Source of the DNA: an uncultured Eubacteriales bacterium
GTDB taxonomy: Bacteria > Bacillota > Clostridia > Christensenellales > Aristaeellaceae
Direction of reading: 5' to 3'
DNA: 9,771 nt
NCBI GenBank assembly: GCA_902782795.1
Contig: CACZOT010000387.1
Location: forward strand, 1 to 9,771
In this document: positions 1-5,772 of the stretch, piece after piece
Numbering within the stretch: position 1 is the stretch's first letter
How the letters are laid out: each line of letters starts with the position of its first letter
The notes under the pieces: model-generated
Seen by the model: only the letters and a program-made list of their open reading frames with translations
Database searches by the model: none
What the model was told of the DNA's origin: nothing
Position numbers and translations under genes: made by a program

Positions 1-1944
1 CTGGCCGAACTCGCGCGTGTTGATGCCCATGATGGTGATATTTTTGGCGCTCTTGGAGGTGGTGGCCACGGCGCCGGTATTCGTAATGAGCACTCGCGTG
101 ACGCTCTCCGCGCCCTCGAGCGTGGTGAAGCGGTCGAAGTCCGGCTCGTCGTACATGAGCTTTTCCGTGGAATTCTCGCCCAGCTGGTCGGCGTTGTTGT
201 CCCAGCTCTCGCGCAGCACGATATCCGTGCCGCACAGATACCGAAGGCGGTTCTCCTCGTTGCTGTTGACGGTGCGGGCCGCACGGGCGTTGAACATGCC
301 CAGGGCGATGGTCATCACCAGGAAGACCATGATGAAACCCTGGCTCCGGCGCGTGCGCAAAACCCTGAGGAAAGAAGCGTACAGCGCGGGGCTCCAGAGG
401 CGGCTGCCCAGCTTGTATATGAGCCAGGCCACGATGGGCGCCACGCGCACCGCCACAAGCCCCGCCCCGAGGATGAACAGCGAGGAGCACAGGAACAGCA
501 AGGGGTCCAGCCCCGCGCCGTCGGCGACGCGCTCGGCCAGCACGGCCTTCTGGCTGTTGAAGGAATAGAGCCCGTAGAGCGACACGGCGAGCAGCGCGAA
601 GTCCAGCCCGAATTTCTGCCACAGGGACGTCTCGCTGCGGCGGTGGCGCGCCTGCTTCTGGTTGACGATGCTCACCTTGGCGTAGCGCAGCACCGGCAGC
701 GACATGGTGAGGATGGAGACGGCGACCGCAGCTCCCGTGAAGATGAGCGCGTTCGCGTTCACGCGCACGTCCAGCGCCTTGCGGGAGACGAACTCCAAAA
801 AGGCGTTGGCGGAGCCCAGCACCTGGCAGAGCCAGACGCCCAGCGGCAGACCGACGGCCGCGCCGGCCAGGGCGAGGACCGCGCTTTGCAGCAGGTACAC
901 GCCGATGATCTGCCCACGGCCCGCGCCGCGGCTCTTGAGGATGGCGATCTCCGCCTGCTCCATCTCCAGCATCTGCCGGGCGACCATAAAGATGAACGCG
1001 GCCAGCAGAACGAAAATCGGCACCTGGAGGACCATCAGGGTGGCGCGCACCTTCTCGGCCTTGACCAGGTGCTCGGAGAAGATGCCGCCGATATAATCAA
1101 AGTAGCGGAAATTGTTGCTGCCGTTGAAGGGGAGCGCGGCCTCGGCCAGGGCTTCGCTCATGGCGGCCACGTTCACGGCGCGCATGGCGGCACAATCCAG
1201 CACGTTATACCAATAGCCTCCCAAAGCGAAGCGAAGGTTCGGCCCGGAAAGGAAGAGCGCGCGGAAATCCTCCTCGGCGAGGAAGACCTCCCCGCGATAG
1301 GCCAGCGGCGTGCGCACCCAGTACAGGTCGTCGTCGGAGGAATTCGCGAATACGCCTGCGACGCGCAGTCGCAGCGGCGCGCCGGTCTCGTCCACGGCGT
1401 TCGGGGAAGTGAACGTTTCCCCGAGGAGCAGGTCCAGGCTGGCCATGGCCGTCTGGCTGATGATCACGTCATAACAGCCGTCTTCCCCTCGGCCCTTCTG
1501 CCAGAGATCTCCCGCCACCATCGTGACGTGCTCGGCCATATCGCTCAGAAACCCGATGGAGACGGTGCGGGAATCCTTGATGGCGCGGGGCACGTCCGGA
1601 TCCAGACGCAGAGCGTCCGCGTAGAAATGGCGAACCTGGTACAGGGCCGGCACGCCCACTTCCTCCGGAAGCGCCATGGCGAGGACGTCCGTTTCGAAGA
1701 AGCGCTGGCTGCGCTCCTCGCTCTCGTCGCGGCGCTGGGCGGAACCCGTCATGGTGACAGCGCCGGGATAGCGGTTGTTATCCGCGATATAATCGTTCAC
1801 GCGGGTATCGAGCATGCGCTGCAGCACCGCCTCGGTGTACATGGGGTTGCACGAGGCGATGGAGACGAGCAGGATGTTGCCGATGAGCAGGCACGCGGCC
1901 ATCCATTTTTTGTGGATCAGCTTCCTAAGTACAAACCGCAGCAA
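1..1944 (-). CDS. FtsX/MacB-type ABC transporter permease, large two-unit form (3' end outside window)
   Basis: Membrane subunit of an ABC transporter of the FtsX/MacB class, which couples cytoplasmic ATP hydrolysis to work on substrates outside the membrane. The frame is open for 648 codons from a TTG at 1944 to the left edge with no stop. The start is chosen because GGAG lies 9 nt upstream and the product then begins MLRFVLRKLIHKKW. A CTG overlapping the previous stop (1966-1968) would add eight residues. Seen: TM1 about residues 14-32, an extracellular domain about 33-300, TM2 about 301-322, the FtsX signature EIAILKSRGAGRGQIIG at 332-348, TM3 about 344-375, TM4 399-419, TM5 449-463, TM6 482-510, TM7 537-552, then the start of a second extracellular domain. 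This suggests two FtsX-like units, the second cut by the edge. It follows three adaptor genes. Substrate unknown; the ATPase is not in view. Family call is confident. Confidence 0.9.
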   Translation of the reverse strand, partial: MLRFVLRKLIHKKWMAACLLIGNILLVSIASCNPMYTEAVLQRMLDTRVNDYIADNNRYPGAVTMTGSAQRRDESEERSQRFFETDVLAMALPEEVGVPALYQVRHFYADALRLDPDVPRAIKDSRTVSIGFLSDMAEHVTMVAGDLWQKGRGEDGCYDVIISQTAMASLDLLLGETFTSPNAVDETGAPLRLRVAGVFANSSDDDLYWVRTPLAYRGEVFLAEEDFRALFLSGPNLRFALGGYWYNVLDCAAMRAVNVAAMSEALAEAALPFNGSNNFRYFDYIGGIFSEHLVKAEKVRATLMVLQVPIFVLLAAFIFMVARQMLEMEQAEIAILKSRGAGRGQIIGVYLLQSAVLALAGAAVGLPLGVWLCQVLGSANAFLEFVSRKALDVRVNANALIFTGAAVAVSILTMSLPVLRYAKVSIVNQKQARHRRSETSLWQKFGLDFALLAVSLYGLYSFNSQKAVLAERVADGAGLDPLLFLCSSLFILGAGLVAVRVAPIVAWLIYKLGSRLWSPALYASFLRVLRTRRSQGFIMVFLVMTIALGMFNARAARTVNSNEENRLRYLCGTDIVLRESWDNNADQLGENSTEKLMYDEPDFDRFTTLEGAESVTRVLITNTGAVATTSKSAKNITIMGINTREFGQ

Positions 1945-1953
1945 GGGCGATCG

Positions 1954-1957
1954 CTCC
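1954..1957 (-). promoter_or_regulatory. Ribosome-binding site supporting the TTG start of the permease
   Basis: Minus-strand GGAG lies 9 nt before the TTG at 1944. No ATG or GTG occurs in frame nearby upstream, so this site decides the start. The competing CTG at 1966-1968, which overlaps the adaptor stop as CTGA, has its nearest purine-rich run (GAGGAAGG) about 20 nt upstream, too far for normal use. Confidence 0.6.
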
Positions 1958-1964
1958 GTTTCTG

Positions 1965-3047
1965 TCAGTCGAGCACCAGCGTCTGGCCTTCCTCGAGGCC
2001 CTGCAGCACCCAGTTCCAATCCGTATTGTTCGCGGCGATGTTGACGTACCGGTTGGCCAGCGAGGCTCCCTCCAGGAGGGTGACCATCTGCTTGCCCGCG
2101 GTGAGGCGCGAGGCCTTCCTGGGGATGAGCAGCACCCCGTCCACGCGCAGGGTCTCCGCCTGGATGGAGGGCTGGGTCACCTCGTCCACCGAGAGGGGCT
2201 CCTCCAGGCGAATCCAGGCGAACCCGGTGGTATCGTTGTAGCGGCGCACGTTGTCGGAGGAGACGACCGTGCCCCGGCAGGTCTTGCGGGCGTTGCGCGG
2301 GCCGTAGGTAATGGTGACCTCCATGCCGTAGCGGAAGCGGTCCTGCCCGTCCTCCACGCGCAGGAGGTAGGTGTCCTTGCGGCGCACGGAGATGAGCAGC
2401 TGCCGGTAGCCGAGGCTGTCCCCGGCGCTGACATAGCTGTAGTAATCGATCGCGCCAGTGACCGGCGCGAAGACCTCCGCGCCTTCGAGATTCTCCTCAA
2501 TCTCGGCGACGGTCTTCTCCTGCGCGGAGACGGCGTGCTCCTGCTCGAGCCGGTAGCGTTCCAGCTCCAGCCGCTGCTTTTCCAGGCGCAGGCGGGCCGC
2601 CTCACGGGCGGAACCTTCCAGAGAAGCGAGCGTTTGCTCAGCTTCGGCGATGGCCGTCTCCCTGTCGGCGACGCCCTGGGCGAGCCCTTCCTGCAATCGG
2701 GTGAGGGAGAGCCGCGCCGCGGAGAGATCCGCCCTGCTGCCCTCGCTGACGATGGAGCCGAGGTAATCCCCTTCCTGCAGCTCCGTGATGCGAACGATGG
2801 CCAGATCGTCCAGCCGCGCCGAGCGCACGGGGTTGCGCACGTCCACGATCACGGGCCAGTAGATCGAAGCGCCGGCGGTGGCGCTCTTTGTGAAGCTGCC
2901 GAGTTCAACCTGAGCGGTGGTGTAAGCGGCCTCGGGCTGGATCATGCTCTCCTCGTCCAGGAGAGATGAGCCCATCAGCGGCAGGATGGCCGCGGCGATG
3001 GCGAAGGCGGCGAGAACGCGCCACAGGGATCGTTTATTCCTTGACAT
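1965..3047 (-). CDS. Membrane-anchored adaptor 3 (HlyD/MacA-like membrane fusion protein), divergent
   Basis: Probable extracytoplasmic adaptor of the adjacent ABC permease, 360 aa. It starts at ATG 3047 with AAGGAG 9 nt upstream and overlaps adaptor 2 by 14 bp; the frame is open further upstream, but that part is a shadow of adaptor 2. Seen: basic N-terminus MSRNKR, hydrophobic segment about residues 9-29 with no cysteine and so no lipobox, a weak first lipoyl half around 88-100 (ITELQEGDYLGS), a charged, Leu/Glu/Arg-rich coiled coil about 107-188, a second lipoyl half EVFAPVTGAIDYYSYV at 191-206, a beta-barrel region about 220-290, and a C-terminal membrane-proximal domain ending GLEEGQTLVLD. 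The overall plan matches HlyD/MacA adaptors, but the first lipoyl half lacks the usual KGD..KGD repeat. A partner role in a mixed adaptor ring is inference. Subfamily is uncertain. Confidence 0.82.
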   Translation of the reverse strand: MSRNKRSLWRVLAAFAIAAAILPLMGSSLLDEESMIQPEAAYTTAQVELGSFTKSATAGASIYWPVIVDVRNPVRSARLDDLAIVRITELQEGDYLGSIVSEGSRADLSAARLSLTRLQEGLAQGVADRETAIAEAEQTLASLEGSAREAARLRLEKQRLELERYRLEQEHAVSAQEKTVAEIEENLEGAEVFAPVTGAIDYYSYVSAGDSLGYRQLLISVRRKDTYLLRVEDGQDRFRYGMEVTITYGPRNARKTCRGTVVSSDNVRRYNDTTGFAWIRLEEPLSVDEVTQPSIQAETLRVDGVLLIPRKASRLTAGKQMVTLLEGASLANRYVNIAANNTDWNWVLQGLEEGQTLVLD

Positions 3048-4128
3048 ACACGCGGTCTCCTTCCTCCAGGCCTTCGGTGATTTGCATATACAGGCCGTTG
3101 TTGATGCCCGTGCGCACGGGCACGCGTACGCGGGAACCGTCTTCCTCCAGGCGGTAGACGTACCGCCCGGCGTCGTCGGAATACAGGGCGTTGATGGGGA
3201 TGGCCAGCACCCCTTCGCGCACGCCTGTGAGCATGCACAGGGCGGCGAAATCTCCGCAGGAGACGCCCTCGGGCTCCACGGCGAAAGAAAAGCGTGACTT
3301 GGGCGTTCCTCCGGCGAAGACCACGGTGAGGTATTCGCCCATATCACTGGGAACGTATTCCACGGGGTAATCCGTGGCCCCGATGCGAGCCCAGATCTTG
3401 GCGGCGGTGGTGACAGTGCCCTCGGTGAGATACGGGCCGGAGAGCGATAGTCGGCTGGGATCCGCCAGGGTGACGAGCTCGTCCCAGGCCTGCACGGAAT
3501 AGCCCTCGCGCAGGCCAGCGAAGGAAACGACGGTGCCGTCGAATGGCGCGACCAGCTGGTTTTTGCCGATCTTCGCGCGCACGGCGTCCAGCTGGGCCTG
3601 CTTGCCGGCCGCGGCGACGGAGCGCTCCTCGCGCGCCTGGCGCAGCAGGAGTTCCTGCATTTCCACATCGCCTTGCGCCTTGACGATCGCGGCGTCGTCC
3701 GCGCCGGACGCGCGCAGATCCGCCAGCGCGAGCCTCCCAAGCTCGATATCGATCTGGGCGATGCGGTCGTCGTAGGCGTCCAACTGTGCCTGGTAGGCGA
3801 TCTCCCCGGCGAGGCGCTCTTCTTCCTCGAGAAGGGCGCTCTCGTCCAGAGTCAGGAGAACGTCTCCCTTCTTGACGTCCGCGCCCAGATGCGTGTACAC
3901 GCCCTCGATGGTTCCGTCCAGGGTGAAGAAGAGGTCCTCGGTATAGGGGACGACGCTGTAATCCCATTGGCGCACCGTGCCCAGGTCCATGCGCTGGGCC
4001 ACGGCAAAATCCAGCTCCACGCCCGCGGGCTCGAGAAGCTCCGGCGCCTCGGCCGTTTCCTTGGCGCAGCCGCCCAGAAGGAGGGCGGCGCACAGGCCAA
4101 GGGCGACCCATTTCCATTTCTTTCGCAT
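3034..4128 (-). CDS. Lipoprotein adaptor 2 (HlyD/MacA-like membrane fusion protein)
   Basis: Predicted 364-aa lipid-anchored adaptor that would dock on an ABC permease outside the cytoplasmic membrane. The start is ATG 4128: it gives a clean lipoprotein signal (MRKKWKW, hydrophobic core, LGGC with Cys21), whereas the 110 in-frame residues upstream are a shadow of the acetyltransferase gene. AAAGGAA lies upstream at a longish spacing (about 13 nt). Seen: first lipoyl half DGTIEGVYTHLGADVKKGD at 71-89, coiled-coil hairpin about 95-190 rich in Glu, Ala, Leu and Gln, second lipoyl half LVAPFDGTVVSF at 192-203, beta-barrel about 215-300, and a membrane-proximal domain starting VLAIPINAL at 307 and ending GLEEGDRVYV. 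This is the most canonical of the three adaptors. It lies 23 bp after the acetyltransferase. Substrate unknown; family call is confident. Confidence 0.9.
   Translation of the reverse strand: MRKKWKWVALGLCAALLLGGCAKETAEAPELLEPAGVELDFAVAQRMDLGTVRQWDYSVVPYTEDLFFTLDGTIEGVYTHLGADVKKGDVLLTLDESALLEEEERLAGEIAYQAQLDAYDDRIAQIDIELGRLALADLRASGADDAAIVKAQGDVEMQELLLRQAREERSVAAAGKQAQLDAVRAKIGKNQLVAPFDGTVVSFAGLREGYSVQAWDELVTLADPSRLSLSGPYLTEGTVTTAAKIWARIGATDYPVEYVPSDMGEYLTVVFAGGTPKSRFSFAVEPEGVSCGDFAALCMLTGVREGVLAIPINALYSDDAGRYVYRLEEDGSRVRVPVRTGINNGLYMQITEGLEEGDRVYVKE
3057..3062 (-). promoter_or_regulatory. Ribosome-binding site of adaptor 3
   Basis: Minus-strand AAGGAG sits 9 nt before the ATG at 3047, inside the last codons of adaptor 2. 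It fixes the start at 3047 rather than at any earlier start codon in the same open frame, and implies translational coupling across the 14-bp gene overlap. Confidence 0.75.
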
Positions 4129-4151
4129 CGTTTTCAGCGGTTCCTTTCCAT

Positions 4152-4616
4152 TCAAGAGCGATCCCGCGGTCGCAGGATCATCTCCTGGTTCGGGTATCCG
4201 AATTCCTCCGTGAGAGCGCCGCTGGTAAAGCCGAATTTGCGATACAGCGCGCGCGGCGCGGCGGCGAGAGGGTCTCCCTCGCGGAACGTGGAGACGGTGA
4301 TCTCCCGCCCACGGTCCAATTCTTCCAGAGCGCGGCTCAGCAGCAGCGCGCCAAGGCCCAGCCGCCTTTTCTCCGGGTGGACAGCCAGGCAGCAGACCCG
4401 GTTTTGCCTGCGGGAAAAGAGCAGCACCCCGGCGATCCGCTCTTCCAGGAGGACGCACAGCGCCTGGCGCTTTTCCATGAAGCGCAGAACGGTCCGCTTA
4501 TGCTCCTCCAGGCCCTCTGCCGTCTCCAGGCCGGGGAAATTCCCGCGCACGGCGCGGACCAGCTCCATCCATTCATCGATCTGCTCTTTCGCCCCGAAGG
4601 AGACCTGCGCGTTCAC
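4152..4616 (-). CDS. GNAT-family N-acetyltransferase
   Basis: Predicted cytoplasmic acetyl-CoA-dependent N-acetyltransferase, 154 aa, the usual size of a single GNAT domain. Seen: N-terminal helix EQIDEWMELV (11-20), strand IAGVLLFSRR (61-70), motif A with acetyl-CoA pyrophosphate loop LAVHPEKRRLGLGALLL (77-93, R-R-x-G-x-G type), then PRALYRKFGF (121-130), the usual motif-B Tyr/Phe region. The start is a GTG whose GTGA overlaps the stop of adaptor 1 by 4 bp. No good Shine-Dalgarno site precedes it, so reinitiation after adaptor 1 is likely; the next in-frame start, Met17, would cut into the first helix. The gene is embedded among adaptor genes. The substrate cannot be read from sequence: it may modify a small molecule or peptide linked to the transporter, or be a passenger. 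Confidence 0.9.
   Translation of the reverse strand: MNAQVSFGAKEQIDEWMELVRAVRGNFPGLETAEGLEEHKRTVLRFMEKRQALCVLLEERIAGVLLFSRRQNRVCCLAVHPEKRRLGLGALLLSRALEELDRGREITVSTFREGDPLAAAPRALYRKFGFTSGALTEEFGYPNQEMILRPRDRS
4613..4616 (-). other. GTGA stop-start overlap coupling adaptor 1 and acetyltransferase
   Basis: The minus-strand tetranucleotide GTGA contains both the GTG start of the acetyltransferase and the TGA stop of adaptor 1. There is no recognisable Shine-Dalgarno sequence in the preceding bases, so termination-reinitiation is the likely route of translation. This ties acetyltransferase output to the adaptor. Confidence 0.75.
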
Positions 4617-5692
4617 AGGATTACGTTGTCGCCCGCTTCGAGCCCGGAAAGGATCTCCACGAGCGAATTGGTCACCAGGCCGACTTCCACATCCACCATG
4701 ACCTTGAGGCCGCGCTCGTCCTTCTGGTAGACGAAGGTGCGTCCGCTGACGGAGTGCAGGGCTTTGGCGGGGATGTAGAGCGTATCCTGCGATTGGGCGA
4801 GCAGCAGAGTCAGAGTGGCGCGGTCGCCGGATTCAAGGGTGCCGTCCGGGGCGGCGAGGCGGAAGTAGACCGTCTTCTGGCCCTTGTTGTTGATCCCTTC
4901 GTCGGGCAGGCCGAGGCTCTCCGCGGAGACCACGCGCGCCTCGACGTCTTCATGCTTGATGGTGAGGGTGACGCTCGCGCCGTCGGGCAGGAGCTCCCAA
5001 TTCTCGGTCTGGCCGAAGAAGACGCTGTTGGAAGCGTCGGCGACGCGCACGAACGCCTCGCCTTCGACGCTCCGGGCGCCATCGGAGATGGTGCGCACGT
5101 AGGTGACGGCGCCGTCGATGCCCGCGTACAGACGCCGCTGGGCGAGGGAAGCGCGCAGCTCCTCCAGGCGCTCCTGGGCCACTGCGAGACTCTCCTTCGC
5201 GGCGCGGATGCGTGTATCCCAGCGCACGGCAAGATCCTCCGCGCTCTCCTGGGAGGCGGAGGCGTCCGCGGCGAGCAAGGAGCGCCGGTTGGCGACTTCG
5301 AGATCCCGCCGCTCCGCGAGATGGCGGATTTCCATCTCGCGGGAGGCGATGTCCGCCTCCGCCGTGGAGATGCGCTCATCCAGCCCCTGGGTGTCCAGCT
5401 CGGCCAGAAGGTCCCCTTTATGGACGATATCGCCCTTCTGGACATATACGCCGCCGTAATACTCGCCGCCGATGGGGAAGGCGAGCATCTCCACAGAGAC
5501 GGGCATGTAGCGGCAGGAGATGACCTCCGTCAGGACGACGTCTCCCCACTGCGCGTAGCTGAGCGTATATTCCGGCTGGGTATATCCCCGGATCACCGGC
5601 ACGCTGCGCTGCTCCTTCTCTGCGGGCAGCAGAGAACAGGAGCACAGCCAAATCGCGCCGATGGCCAGAGCGAGCCATTTTCCTTTTCGCAA
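4613..5692 (-). CDS. Lipoprotein adaptor 1 (HlyD/MacA-like membrane fusion protein)
   Basis: Predicted 359-aa lipid-anchored efflux adaptor, first gene of the transporter cluster. The start is TTG 5692: an in-frame TGA lies two codons upstream, AAAAGGGG is 10 nt before it, and it gives a proper lipoprotein signal (MRKGKW, hydrophobic core, LCSC with Cys19 as likely lipidation site). Seen: first lipoyl half VQKGDIVHKGDLLAELD (84-100), coiled-coil hairpin about 103-188, second lipoyl half LYAGIDGAVTYVRTISDGA (188-206), beta-barrel about 222-298 and membrane-proximal domain from LYIPAKAL (305) to GLEAGDNVIL. The hairpin tip region carries R136, L140 and S147, matching the RxxxLxxxxxxS pattern of TolC-binding adaptors. 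It is only loosely similar to adaptors 2 and 3 outside the domain plan, so these are old paralogues rather than a recent duplication. Family call is confident; substrate unknown. Confidence 0.88.
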   Translation of the reverse strand: MRKGKWLALAIGAIWLCSCSLLPAEKEQRSVPVIRGYTQPEYTLSYAQWGDVVLTEVISCRYMPVSVEMLAFPIGGEYYGGVYVQKGDIVHKGDLLAELDTQGLDERISTAEADIASREMEIRHLAERRDLEVANRRSLLAADASASQESAEDLAVRWDTRIRAAKESLAVAQERLEELRASLAQRRLYAGIDGAVTYVRTISDGARSVEGEAFVRVADASNSVFFGQTENWELLPDGASVTLTIKHEDVEARVVSAESLGLPDEGINNKGQKTVYFRLAAPDGTLESGDRATLTLLLAQSQDTLYIPAKALHSVSGRTFVYQKDERGLKVMVDVEVGLVTNSLVEILSGLEAGDNVIL

Positions 5693-5702
5693 GGCGTTTC
5701 AG

Positions 5703-5710
5703 CCCCTTTT
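5703..5710 (-). promoter_or_regulatory. Ribosome-binding site supporting the TTG start of adaptor 1
   Basis: Minus-strand AAAAGGGG ends 10 nt before the TTG at 5692. An in-frame TGA at 5699-5701 excludes any earlier start, and starting later would destroy the lipoprotein signal, so TTG is effectively forced. Confidence 0.65.
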
Positions 5711-5730
5711 CGCGGTACTTGGGCAAAGAG

Positions 5731-5760
5731 CGGAGGCGCGGGAAGATCTCCGCGCCTCCG
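5731..5760 (-). terminator. GC-rich hairpin after pepT, probable intrinsic terminator
   Basis: A perfect 11-bp inverted repeat (CGGAGGCGCGG and its complement) flanks an 8-nt loop, 12 bp after the pepT stop. On the minus strand it is followed by CTCTTTGCCC, only a weak U-tract, so termination may be partial. It lies in the only sizeable intergenic gap (80 bp) and separates the regulator-kinase-pepT block from the adaptor-permease block. No clear -35/-10 pair was found between it and the adaptor 1 start. Confidence 0.65.
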
Positions 5761-5772
5761 GGGTGGGACCGG

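Noticed and set aside
1966..1968. CTG as the start of the permease, overlapping the adaptor 3 stop as CTGA
   Set aside because: It would mimic the GTGA coupling at 4613, but CTG starts are rare and a TTG with GGAG at 9 nt gives a better N-terminus. Kept as a possible alternative only.
643..2241. A 532-codon plus-strand open frame opposite the permease
   Set aside because: It is the antisense shadow of a permease with clear membrane and FtsX motifs. Its product is low-complexity (His, Gly, Gln, Arg rich) with no recognisable domain, as expected for high-GC antisense frames.
2520..2730. Possible DNA repeats in the Glu/Leu/Arg-rich part of adaptor 3
   Set aside because: The periodicity is of the coiled-coil protein sequence, with no exact tandem DNA repeat.
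3048..3740. N-terminal extension of adaptor 3 by 231 residues
   Set aside because: This stretch lies in another frame of adaptor 2, is Pro/Ser/Arg rich without motifs, and the strong ribosome-binding site plus membrane signal place the start at 3047.
4129..4458. N-terminal extension of adaptor 2 by 110 residues
   Set aside because: It overlaps the acetyltransferase in another frame and would bury the lipoprotein signal peptide; ATG 4128 is the sensible start.
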